Translations under genes and position numbers: made by a program
Source: JAAYFT01 sp041655755
GTDB lineage: Bacteria > Bacillota > Clostridia > Tissierellales > Tissierellaceae
NCBI GenBank assembly: GCA_041655755.1
Contig: JBBAEY010000089.1
Location: 1 to 8,108 of the forward strand
DNA: 8,108 nucleotides
Direction of reading: 5' to 3'
Notes under the pieces: generated by a model
The model's database searches: none
Seen by the model: the letters and a program-made list of their open reading frames with translations, nothing else
Told to the model about the DNA's origin: nothing
Part shown: positions 1 through 5,638 of the stretch, one piece after another
How positions within the stretch are numbered: the stretch's first letter is position 1
How the letters are laid out: every line of letters starts with the position of its first letter

Positions 1-127
1 TTCCTTAGGATACATATCACCAATTGAATATAGAAATAGAGCTAGCTTTGATTTAGCAGCTTAGGCAGTATTTAGAAAGTAGATTCTTGTTCGGAATAAA
101 TTTGTCTAAAAAAGGGTTGCCTTTCCA
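1..127 (+). mobile_element. IS3-family insertion sequence, right end (partial)
   Basis: This is the downstream end of an IS3-type element that starts outside the window. The plus strand carries the last codons of an IS3-family transposase (stop at 62-64), followed by about 63 bp of non-coding terminal DNA. I place the boundary after base 127, where the plus strand ends in TTTCCA. Read inward on the minus strand this gives TGGAAAGGCAACCC, which fits the TG...CA ends usual for the family. It is also exactly where the SLH protein reading frame stops resembling its InlB-like repeat. The other end and any target duplication lie outside the window, so the boundary is inferred from these two coinciding signs and could be off by a few bases. 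Confidence 0.8.
2..64 (+). CDS. IS3-family transposase (OrfB, DDE integrase type), C-terminal 20 residues
   Basis: The plus-strand frame from base 2 reads SLGYISPIEYRNRASFDLAA and then TAG. The GYISPIEY core is the hallmark C-terminal motif of IS3-family OrfB (rve-type) transposases, which catalyse cut-out and insertion through a DDE active site. The active-site residues are upstream, outside the window. Only the tail is visible, so the IS3 subgroup, the presence of an orfA and whether the enzyme is intact cannot be judged. It runs opposite to every host gene here, as expected for an inserted element. Confidence 0.85.
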   Translation, partial: SLGYISPIEYRNRASFDLAA

Positions 128-677
128 CCGAATAGGTTACTGTATACATTGTTGGTTCAACTACTATTTCCTTAAACTCTACTGTTACTGTGGTATTTGC
201 ACTTATTGTTCTTGTTAGTGTAGTTCCACTTTCTACCGCTACCCCATTGACTTTCCATTCTTTTATTTCATATCCATCTGATGGGGTTGCTGTGAAAGTT
301 ACACTTATTCCATTATTTACACTATTGCCACTTGTTACTGTTCCTGTTAGTGTTCCATTACTTCCTACTACTGAATAGTTTACCGTGTAAGTTGTTACTG
401 TTCCACCATTTGAACCACCTGAACTTCCTCCACTACTTCCACCTGTGCTTGGTTGCACTAATGGCTTAGCATCTTGCGACTCCGTTTTACCATTTACATA
501 GGTTTCATTTGGCTCTATCTCTACTCCACCTGTTCCAACTACATTGTTGGCTCCCTTATCTACATTGATTTGGGTTTCTGGTGTTGTTATTTCTGTACCA
601 CTTCCACCTGCTTTTACTTCTACTTCTATTACTTTTCCTTTACCCTCTATTACTACATTGGCTGCCTGTACTACTAC
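72..677 (-). pseudogene. SLH-domain protein, C-terminal part in a shifted frame, cut by IS3
   Basis: This is the continuation, one frame over, of the SLH protein gene at 640-1740. Starting right after the A6 run (678-683), the frame reads VVVQAANVVIEGKGKVIEVE, extending the beta-strand-rich style of the upstream part. An acidic linker follows (about 590-470), then a Gly/Ser-rich hinge (GGSSGGSSGGSNGG, about 445-400). Next comes one InlB B-repeat-like module (YTVNYSVVGSNGTL ... GYEIKEWKVNG ... TVTVEFKE, about 400-160) and the start of a second (YTVTYSV). From base 127 down to the stop at 72-74, 17 residues are encoded by the IS3 end. A GTG at 456-458 gives an internal open frame, but I see no sign that it is a real start. 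Such repeats are common in Gram-positive surface proteins and often mediate adhesion or act as stalks; the function here is unknown. Confidence 0.8.
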
Positions 678-1740
678 TTTTTTCTATCTCAGATTTTTCA
701 TCTAATATTACTTTACTTCTTGTTCCATTTATCTCAATATTCATTATCTCTGTATCTTGTGCATATACTGTAATATTAGGTGATTGTACCACTACATTCT
801 TAAATTTACCCTCTAAAATTACATCTGCTGTTCCTTCTACTGTTGCTACTGCTATTTCTTTTCCTGTTTCATTAAATATTCTTACTTTGTTTCCTTGCTT
901 TACTATTACTATTGTGTCTATTTCTGAATCACCTTTGATAATTATGGAGTTTTCTCCACCTGCTCTTACAAGCATTCTACCCTCTACTTTTACATTATCT
1001 AAGGTTACTTCTCCTTCACCTACACCATCTGCTATGATTAAATCACCTTTTACTGTTACATTCTTTAAGGTTGCATTTGGTGTGTTTACTATTACATTAC
1101 CTGCATTTACCTTCTCATATACAGTGGATGTTTTAACATAATCTTTAATAACATTGTGCATTACCTGTGCAAATTCTGCTCTTGTTATATTAGCTTTTGG
1201 ATTTAGTTTTCCATTTGAACCACCAATATAATCACCATTAATCATTCCATTTACACTATCTTGTGCCCAAGTTGATACTTCATTACTATCAATAAACACT
1301 TTGTTTGCTTTTTCTGCTCTTAACTTTAAAGCATTTGACAGTACACTAAATACTTCTTCCCTTGTGATAGGGTCATTTGGTCTTAATTGATTTGCATACC
1401 CTTGAAATGTACCCATACCTACTGCTTTTGCCATTTCACTATAAAACCAATCTGTCGCTTTTACATCTGTGTACCCTGAAATATCTGCACTTTCTTTTGC
1501 TCCAAAGGCTCTGTTAATGACTGCTGCCATTTCTGCCCTTGTTAGATTATTGTCTGGATGTAATCTCCCATTATACCCTGACAATAAACCATTCTTTACT
1601 GACTCTGTTAATGCCTCTGTTGCCCAGTTATTCGGCATATCTGTAAAATCATTAGCTTGACTATTAGCTAATGCAGTTACTGGAAACATATTAAAAACCA
1701 TCAACAAAGCTAATAAAATAGATAAAACCTTTTGTCTCAT
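640..1740 (-). CDS. Secreted SLH-domain (S-layer homology) envelope protein, N-terminal ORF; frameshifted and probably a broken gene
   Basis: The protein is likely exported and anchored to secondary cell-wall polymers through three SLH domains. It has a signal peptide (residues 1-25, RQK then a hydrophobic core, likely cut after TALA). The SLH domains span about 31-78, 88-138 and 147-198; the TRAE/TREE motifs of each (LTRAEMAAVINRAFG, ITREEVFSVL, ITRAEFAQVM) are clear. Residues 212-354 form a valine- and asparagine-rich repeating beta-strand region resembling a beta-solenoid. The ATG at 1740 follows a strong AAGGAGG site and directly abuts the stop of the upstream gene remnant (TAAATG), so translational coupling is likely. 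After residue 354 the frame slips at an A6 run (678-683) and ends with 12 foreign residues. Removing one A restores a long homologous frame. The full protein would have exceeded 537 residues. The break could be real or a base-calling error. Confidence 0.88.
   Translation of the reverse strand: MRQKVLSILLALLMVFNMFPVTALANSQANDFTDMPNNWATEALTESVKNGLLSGYNGRLHPDNNLTRAEMAAVINRAFGAKESADISGYTDVKATDWFYSEMAKAVGMGTFQGYANQLRPNDPITREEVFSVLSNALKLRAEKANKVFIDSNEVSTWAQDSVNGMINGDYIGGSNGKLNPKANITRAEFAQVMHNVIKDYVKTSTVYEKVNAGNVIVNTPNATLKNVTVKGDLIIADGVGEGEVTLDNVKVEGRMLVRAGGENSIIIKGDSEIDTIVIVKQGNKVRIFNETGKEIAVATVEGTADVILEGKFKNVVVQSPNITVYAQDTEIMNIEINGTRSKVILDEKSEIEKSSSTGSQCSNRG
678..683 (-). other. A6 homopolymer at the frameshift in the SLH gene
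   Basis: The minus strand reads GAAAAAAGTAGTAGTA here. With six A the frame continues SSSTGSQCSNRG and stops at 640-642. With five A it reads EKVVVQAANVVIEG and stays open for about 200 more codons, with matching surface-protein features. This marks the exact place where the two halves of the gene must be joined. A six-base run is short for efficient polymerase slippage, so a fixed mutation or a sequencing error is more likely than phase variation. Confidence 0.8.
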
Positions 1741-1998
1741 TTAATTTCCTCCTTCATATTCACATATAATTTTTTTGGTAATGTTTTCTTTGATTTGATT
1801 AATAAACTTTTCATAGTCAATCTTATTATCTAATAGGCCCTGATAAATTTTTTGGTAAGTTTGAATTCCCATTTCTAATGATTTCTTACTTTTTTTCATA
1901 GTTACAGTCAAAATATTTTCATCAGGTATTACAATTAACTGGTCACTGGATTCTTTAGAAGAAAAAATTAGTTTACCTTTATTGATATGTAAATCGAG
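1741..1998 (-). pseudogene. 3' remnant of unidentified gene Y (85 codons), truncated by IS66
   Basis: From the IS66 edge the minus strand stays open for 85 codons (LDLHINKGKLIFSS ... TVTMKKSKKSLEMGIQTYQK ... ITKKIICEYEGGN) and ends at a TAA (1741-1743) touching the SLH gene's ATG. The sequence is lysine-rich, first strand-like and then helical, with no motif I recognise, and there is no start codon in this frame between the IS edge and the coding body. The last codons (GAA GGA GGA AAT) double as the ribosome binding site of the SLH gene, which is typical of an operon. The start of gene Y is probably the 17-codon fragment on the other side of IS66 (4518-4570), though the two halves do not join in frame. 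Confidence 0.6.
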
Positions 1999-2009
1999 GT
2001 AAGCGTCAA
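1982..2009 (-). promoter_or_regulatory. Possible hybrid outward promoter at the left IS66 end
   Basis: Reading out of IS66 toward the Y remnant and the SLH gene, the inverted repeat supplies TTGACG (2004-2009), five of six bases of a sigma-A -35 box. Sixteen bases further, host DNA supplies TATCAA (1982-1987), a four-of-six match to a -10 box. IS ends carrying an outward -35 that pairs with a chance host -10 are well known. Activity here is inferred from these matches only. Confidence 0.35.
1999..2009 (+). repeat. IS66 terminal inverted repeat, left
   Basis: GTAAGCGTCAA is a perfect 11-bp inverted match to 4507-4517. Beyond 11 bp the two ends share only a loose match around an ACAT block. 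This is the binding and cleavage site for the IS66 transposition proteins. Confidence 0.9.
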
Positions 2010-2036
2010 ATAGACCACATCTTTAAATAATGTAGC

Positions 2037-3647
2037 CTAAATGTTATCATCTTCCTTGATAGGAATTTTACAGTTGACTGGTATTTCTTCCGACCAAGGT
2101 AATAATTTATCTAATTCATCCATATTTTCTAGATCTATATTTGGAAGTCTTTCAAATAGATATGTTAAATAGTAAAATGAATTTAGATTGTTAGCTTTTG
2201 CTGTTTCTATTACACTGTAGACAATAGCAGATGCTGTAGCACCTTTTGGGGACTTTGAAAAAAGAAAATTCTTTCTTCCAATTACAAATGGCTTTATGGC
2301 TCTTTCTGCTCTATTATTACTTATCTCCAGCCTACCATCAATCATAAATGCTGTTAGCTTAGTCCATTGGTTTAAACAGTAGTTGATGGCCTTACCTAGA
2401 CTAGTTTTTGGTAGAACCTGTTTCTCTTTGGTTTTTAGCCATGCCGAAAAGTCCTGAAGTACTGGCTCAGTCTTTTCTAGCCTTTTTTCATAGATTTCTT
2501 CAGGGGTTAATTTTTCTTTTCTATATTCTTTTTCAAGTTTAAATAACCTATCGCAGAATTTAAGTCCTTCTTCAGCATTTGTTTTAGATGTTTCTGCATC
2601 TCTTGGTAATGCTTTTAGGGTATCTGTAAATCCTCTTTTTGCATGGGCAAAACAGCCTACTTGGGTAACATTTTCTACTGAATTGTAACCCTGGTACCCA
2701 TCTGTTTGTAAAAAACCATTAAATTCTTTTAGGAATTCTTTTGGATGTTTTTTTGTCCTGGATGGCTGATATTCATAGAGGAAAATTGGGGTTGAATGCA
2801 TCCCTGTGGCATAAAGCCACATATATGATTTACTTGTTGGCTTTTTCCCTTCTTCATCTAATACTTGGAACACTGACTCATCTGCATGGAGTATCGTTTC
2901 ATTTAAAAGATGATAATGCATTCTATCATATAGATGCTTTAGCCAAGTATTAGCCCCATGGATTACCCAGTTGGCTAAGTTCTGTCTGGATAAGTCTATT
3001 CCAAAGTTTTGATATCCTTTCTCTTGTCTATATAGTGGCACTGCTTCTCGATATTTACGATCCATTGTATAGGCCATTAAAGATGGGGACACAAAACTAC
3101 CCGGTAGTACTGGGTTTGGCGTTTTAGCTGAAATTATTGGTGTAGTTATATTTTCTTTTTCACAGTTTCTGCAGGCATAGATGTTTTTAACATGCTCTAC
3201 TACTACAACTTGAGCTGGAATAACTTTTAACTCCTTGCGAATTTCCTTGCTCATTTCATGTAGTTGATTATCGCAGCTAGGGCAGACCTTTTCTTCCTCT
3301 GATAAAGTATATTCTATCCTTTCTACTGGAAGGTCTTCAAATGATTTTTTATTTAAACCTTTTTTCTTTTTACGTTTATATGTAATTTCTTCAATAGTTG
3401 GTTCTTCCTTTTCAGGACGGGATTCTTTTTCTGCCTCATTGAAGATAGATAATTGATCTGGATTAGTTTTTTCACTAGATGCACCAAATCGTCTTTCTTG
3501 ATTTAAACGAAACTGCTCTTCATACCAATTTAGTTTCATGCTTAGCTCTTCAACTTGATGAGTTAAAACCTTATTTTGGTTTTGAAGGTCTTCAAATTCT
3601 TCTATATTAAATTGTGTTTTCTTTTGATTGTTTTCTATAGTTTTCAT
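2037..3647 (-). CDS. tnpC: IS66-family transposase TnpC (DDE)
   Basis: The catalytic transposase of the IS66 element. In order it shows an N-terminal glutamine/glutamate-rich coiled coil (about 15-55, followed by the RRFGASSEK motif typical of the family), a lysine-rich linker (about 88-101), and a zinc-finger-like pair of CxxC motifs (C122/C125 and C159/C162). The catalytic core follows, with likely DDE residues D256 (LHADES), D316 (QTDGYQGY) and E448 (SNNRAERAIKP). A C-terminal IS66 tail (YYLTYLFERLPN, about 492-503) precedes an acidic end. At 536 aa it is full length with no interruption. The ATG at 3647 has only a weak AAAGG directly in front of it, so initiation may be poor or depend on RNA context. 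It lies 110 nt downstream of tnpB. Confidence 0.95.
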   Translation of the reverse strand: MKTIENNQKKTQFNIEEFEDLQNQNKVLTHQVEELSMKLNWYEEQFRLNQERRFGASSEKTNPDQLSIFNEAEKESRPEKEEPTIEEITYKRKKKKGLNKKSFEDLPVERIEYTLSEEEKVCPSCDNQLHEMSKEIRKELKVIPAQVVVVEHVKNIYACRNCEKENITTPIISAKTPNPVLPGSFVSPSLMAYTMDRKYREAVPLYRQEKGYQNFGIDLSRQNLANWVIHGANTWLKHLYDRMHYHLLNETILHADESVFQVLDEEGKKPTSKSYMWLYATGMHSTPIFLYEYQPSRTKKHPKEFLKEFNGFLQTDGYQGYNSVENVTQVGCFAHAKRGFTDTLKALPRDAETSKTNAEEGLKFCDRLFKLEKEYRKEKLTPEEIYEKRLEKTEPVLQDFSAWLKTKEKQVLPKTSLGKAINYCLNQWTKLTAFMIDGRLEISNNRAERAIKPFVIGRKNFLFSKSPKGATASAIVYSVIETAKANNLNSFYYLTYLFERLPNIDLENMDELDKLLPWSEEIPVNCKIPIKEDDNI

Positions 3648-3689
3648 ACCTTTATTATACCATTTTTATAGTAATAAAGATAGTATTAA

Positions 3690-3731
3690 AGGGCCTTAAA
3701 ACATCTATTTTTCAATATTAGTTAAGACCCT
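3690..3731 (-). other. Hairpin in the tnpB-tnpC gap of IS66
   Basis: On the minus strand AGGGTCTTAA (3722-3731) can pair with TTAAGGCCCT (3690-3699) as a ten-base-pair stem containing one G-U pair, around a 22-nt AT-rich loop. It fills most of the otherwise empty 110-nt gap ahead of tnpC. No U-run follows directly, so it is not a standard terminator. It may limit tnpC expression or be a remnant structure; function is inferred. Confidence 0.45.
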
Positions 3732-3757
3732 AACAGCTACAGTTTTTAGTTGAATTA

Positions 3758-4111
3758 CTATATAATTATTCGTTCCCGAACAGGGGAAAGAGCATCTTTT
3801 TGTTCAATAGATAAACCATCTAAAAGCCATCTGAATTCCCTTTCGCTAACTGAGAGGGTTTTGGAATTTAAATTACTAGGCCATTTGAAGGTACCTTTTT
3901 CTAACCTTTTGTAATGTAGCCAAAATCCATTTACATCCCACTCTAAAATCTTGATTTTATCTTGCTTTCTATTACAGAAAACAAATAGACTTCTTGAAAA
4001 GGGATCTAGTTTAAAACTTTCAGTAACAAGAATTGCTAATCCATCAATAGATTTTCTAAGGTCTGTTACTCCTATTGCTAAGTAAACACGATCAATACTA
4101 CTATTTAGCAT
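3758..4111 (-). CDS. tnpB: IS66-family accessory protein TnpB (Orf2)
   Basis: A 117-residue protein with the standard Orf2 pattern: VYLAIGVTDLRKSIDGLA near the N-terminus, then RSLFVFCNRKQDKIKILEWD, and GFWLHYKRLEKGTFKWP in the middle. It is needed with TnpA and TnpC for efficient transposition in studied IS66 elements, but its biochemical role is unclear. It is the usual length. The ATG overlaps the end of tnpA by 7 nt (ATGCTAA), so translation is probably coupled; an AGGA lies about ten bases upstream. It is unrelated to the RNA-guided TnpB of IS200/IS605. Confidence 0.95.
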   Translation of the reverse strand: MLNSSIDRVYLAIGVTDLRKSIDGLAILVTESFKLDPFSRSLFVFCNRKQDKIKILEWDVNGFWLHYKRLEKGTFKWPSNLNSKTLSVSEREFRWLLDGLSIEQKDALSPVRERIII

Positions 4112-4434
4112 TGTGAAAGAATCCTTATTACTGATTGGAAGCTAACTTCATCAAATCCAGGGGCTACCTCAACTGTTGCTTTGCCTATGGTAATCTTTAA
4201 TGGATTATTGGATTTGTTTTCTACCTTTGTTTCTACTGGTACAACGGAGGTCCATTGTATTTCTTTAGGTTTCTGGTTTAAATTTTGCTTCTTTTCTTTG
4301 TTGAATTTATTGATGTAGTACCTAAGTTTATGTACGGCAATACCCCTATCTTCAGCCCATTTAACGGCTGTTAACCCACTGGATCTATAGTCATTGATTC
4401 TATCAGTCCAGAGTTTTCTATCCTCTTCTTTCAT
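4105..4434 (-). CDS. tnpA: IS66-family accessory protein TnpA (Orf1)
   Basis: First gene of the IS66 element, 109 aa from the start chosen here. The N-terminal part (WTDRINDYRSSGLTAVKWAE followed by HKLRYYINKF) resembles the helix-turn-helix found in IS66 Orf1 proteins, and the C-terminus (ITIGKATVEVAPGFDE) has the usual beta-strand ending. The start at 4434 is preferred because AGGAGG (4444-4449) sits nine bases before it. The frame stays open to an ATG at 4548, but that codon lies outside the element, has no ribosome binding site and would add 38 atypical residues. A GATAAT about 30 nt upstream of the ribosome binding site is a possible -10 box. It overlaps tnpB by 7 nt. Confidence 0.9.
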   Translation of the reverse strand: MKEEDRKLWTDRINDYRSSGLTAVKWAEDRGIAVHKLRYYINKFNKEKKQNLNQKPKEIQWTSVVPVETKVENKSNNPLKITIGKATVEVAPGFDEVSFQSVIRILSQC

Positions 4435-4506
4435 TTGAGATAACCTCCTCATTAATATTAAAGATATTATCTCATAGAGATGGTTGGATTGAAATGTGGG
4501 CTGGAA

Positions 4507-4517
4507 TTGACGCTTAC
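4507..4517 (-). repeat. IS66 terminal inverted repeat, right
   Basis: On the minus strand this reads GTAAGCGTCAA, a perfect inverted match to 1999-2009. It marks the tnpA-proximal end of the element. Like the other end it contains TTGACG pointing outward, here on the plus strand, but no good -10 box follows at the right distance. Confidence 0.9.
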
Positions 4518-4570
4518 GTAGATATTTCTTTCTTTTTTTGTTTATCATATATTTCTTTTATTATCATCAT
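4518..4570 (-). pseudogene. 5' remnant of gene Y (17 codons), cut by IS66
   Basis: The minus strand has a ribosome binding site (GAAGGAG) ten bases before ATG at 4568-4570, then MMIIKEIYDKQKKKEIST up to the IS66 edge, where the IS adds a stop (ACG TAA). The ATG overlaps the stop of the preceding frame as ATGA, a classic sign of translational coupling. The lysine-rich style resembles the fragment at 1741-1998. However, with the IS removed the two pieces are out of frame, and no 8-bp target duplication is seen, so some coding sequence between them has probably been lost. No function can be assigned. Confidence 0.5.
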
Positions 4571-4698
4571 TTTATCACTACTCCTTCATTAACAACTATA
4601 GCAAATACAAATGAGTGAACATTATCCATTTTTTTAAGATATGGTTCTGTAAATTCACGTGGCTTGTCGCCACATGCCTTGTGATGAAAATGAATATA
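4567..4698 (-). pseudogene. 3' remnant of unidentified gene X (43 codons)
   Basis: An open minus-strand frame bounded upstream by a stop at 4699-4701 reads HHKACGDKPREFTEPYLKKM ... VHSFVFAIVVNEGVVIK and ends at the TGA that overlaps the ATG of gene Y (ATGA). The protein-like composition, the overlap and the position of the Y ribosome binding site inside it suggest the tail of a real gene whose front was lost; the DNA junction would lie near 4690-4705, just after the CPBP gene. There is no start codon with a ribosome binding site (an ATG at 4627-4629 has none). Chance openness over 43 codons cannot be excluded. Confidence 0.4.
4656..4676 (-). other. Compact GC-rich hairpin downstream of the CPBP gene
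   Basis: On the minus strand CATGTGGC, loop GACAA, GCCACGTG forms an eight-base-pair stem with one T-G wobble. It is clearly richer in G+C than its surroundings and lies about 30-50 nt after the CPBP stop. No U-run follows, so a standard Rho-independent terminator is not supported. It could still protect or pause the 3' end of that transcript, mark a rearrangement junction, or simply be coding DNA of remnant X. Confidence 0.4.
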
Positions 4699-4705
4699 TT
4701 ATAAA

Positions 4706-5548
4706 TTAAGCAATAATATTCCCTATATCTTTATCATAAGAAGACTTATTTTGCTTAATCTCTTTAATTTTGTACCTCATTCCTAAAAATAGGGATACTA
4801 TGAATTCTAGAATAAAAAACATATAAACTTTCCAATTCAGGTTTAATTGTAGATATCCTCCACTACCCACATACACTGCTAATCCTATACAGCCATTAAA
4901 CCATGCGTGACTAAATACACATAAGAATACATTTTTTGTATATTTATATAAAGTTATGAAACTGAAACTTAAAATTATCGCCAGAAATGTATAGGCTGCA
5001 AAAGGCAAAGCATTCTGTACTGTTCCACTTATCAACCATAAAGGTAAGTGCCATATACTCCAAATAACACCTACTATAAGTACAGAAACTAAATAACCAG
5101 TCTCCTTCTCTAATTTGGGTTGCAGATACCCACGCCAACCTATCTCCTCAAACCCACCTCCAATAATGAAAAGAAGTAGATTAAGAAGCATATATAGAAT
5201 AGAAATGGGCTCTTGAATACCAAATGCAATCCAAACCATTAGAAAACGCCAACAAATAAATAACCCAGAGATTAGCCATGCCTTCTTCTCTATATCTCTG
5301 TTGAAAACAAGCTTAGCAAAAGACTTCAATGGTATATTGTTATTACTCTGTTTATAAATCATATAGCCACCAATAGTAGGTCCAAGAGAAGCAGTTAGCA
5401 TAGGTATCCAAGTTAATATTTCTCCATACCAAAGTGCATCAAATACTCGATTAGCTATAATAATTATTAGCCAAAATAACCATGATATAGAGAATGTATA
5501 TATCAAGAATAACCTAATTTCTTTTAAAGTTTTTTTACTTTGAGTCAT
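4706..5548 (-). CDS. CPBP-family intramembrane glutamic endopeptidase homologue (Abi/CAAX protease type)
   Basis: A 280-residue integral membrane protein with about eight hydrophobic segments. It carries all CPBP signatures: EEIGWRG (134-140, the EExxxR motif), an aromatic-xxx-histidine motif with the site histidine in WSIWH (163-167), and HAWFN (214-218). In characterised relatives (Rce1 and its MmRce1 homologue) these residues form the active site of an intramembrane glutamic protease. Bacterial members often serve in bacteriocin self-immunity or membrane-protein processing, but no bacteriocin gene is visible here and the substrate is unknown. The start at 5548 is chosen because AGGAGG (5555-5560) lies six bases before it. 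An in-frame ATG at 5593 lacks such a site and falls before a TATAAT (5574-5579). Confidence 0.9.
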   Translation of the reverse strand: MTQSKKTLKEIRLFLIYTFSISWLFWLIIIIANRVFDALWYGEILTWIPMLTASLGPTIGGYMIYKQSNNNIPLKSFAKLVFNRDIEKKAWLISGLFICWRFLMVWIAFGIQEPISILYMLLNLLLFIIGGGFEEIGWRGYLQPKLEKETGYLVSVLIVGVIWSIWHLPLWLISGTVQNALPFAAYTFLAIILSFSFITLYKYTKNVFLCVFSHAWFNGCIGLAVYVGSGGYLQLNLNWKVYMFFILEFIVSLFLGMRYKIKEIKQNKSSYDKDIGNIIA

Positions 5549-5573
5549 ATTAGTCCTCCTAAATAAAGGATAT

Positions 5574-5579
5574 ATTATA
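5574..5579 (-). promoter_or_regulatory. Possible -10 box for the CPBP gene
   Basis: A perfect TATAAT on the minus strand lies 25 nt before the CPBP start and 13 nt before its ribosome binding site, leaving a short leader. I see no good -35 at 16-18 bp (AAGCGT at 17), so this is a weak call. If right, it also rules out the longer start at 5593. Confidence 0.35.
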
Positions 5580-5638
5580 CACTTATCTACCAATGTACGC
5601 TTTGTAAAGATGAGTCTTAAGTATTCACCCTATTTAAA

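Larger units (their letters stand above)
1999..4517 (-). mobile_element. IS66-family insertion sequence, complete (about 2.52 kb)
   Basis: The element is bounded by 11-bp perfect terminal inverted repeats starting GTAAGCG, the family signature, and contains the full IS66 set in order on the minus strand: tnpA (109 aa), tnpB (117 aa, overlapping tnpA by 7 nt) and tnpC (536 aa, DDE transposase). Its length is typical of the family. All three frames are open and the catalytic residues of tnpC are present, so it may be active. The family normally makes 8-bp target duplications, but the flanks here (AAATCGAG at 1991-1998 and GTAGATAT at 4518-4525) do not match. That suggests a deletion or recombination next to the element after insertion. 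It interrupts the remnant of gene Y. Confidence 0.9.

Noticed and set aside
408..450. Short triplet-like repeats (GGSSGGSSGGSNGG region) considered as a CRISPR-like or minisatellite array.
   Set aside because: It is a Gly/Ser linker in a surface protein; the repeat unit is 12-15 bp without spacers.
581..1141. Long plus-strand open frame (186 codons) opposite the SLH gene.
   Set aside because: It is rich in Leu, Ser, Thr, Phe and Ile as expected for the antisense of Val/Asn/Lys codons, has no ribosome binding site and lies over a clearly real gene.
3758..4111. The name TnpB suggesting an RNA-guided nuclease with an omega RNA.
   Set aside because: This is the small IS66 Orf2 protein, with no RuvC motifs and only 117 residues; it shares only a name with IS200/IS605 TnpB.
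4435..4548. A 38-residue N-terminal extension of TnpA starting at ATG 4548.
   Set aside because: That start lies outside the IS66 repeat, lacks a ribosome binding site, and the internal ATG at 4434 has AGGAGG nine bases upstream.
5549..5593. A 15-residue N-terminal extension of the CPBP protein (MVDKCIIYPLFRRTN).
   Set aside because: The sequence covers the ribosome binding site and a TATAAT box, and is not membrane-protein-like; the ATG at 5548 is better placed.
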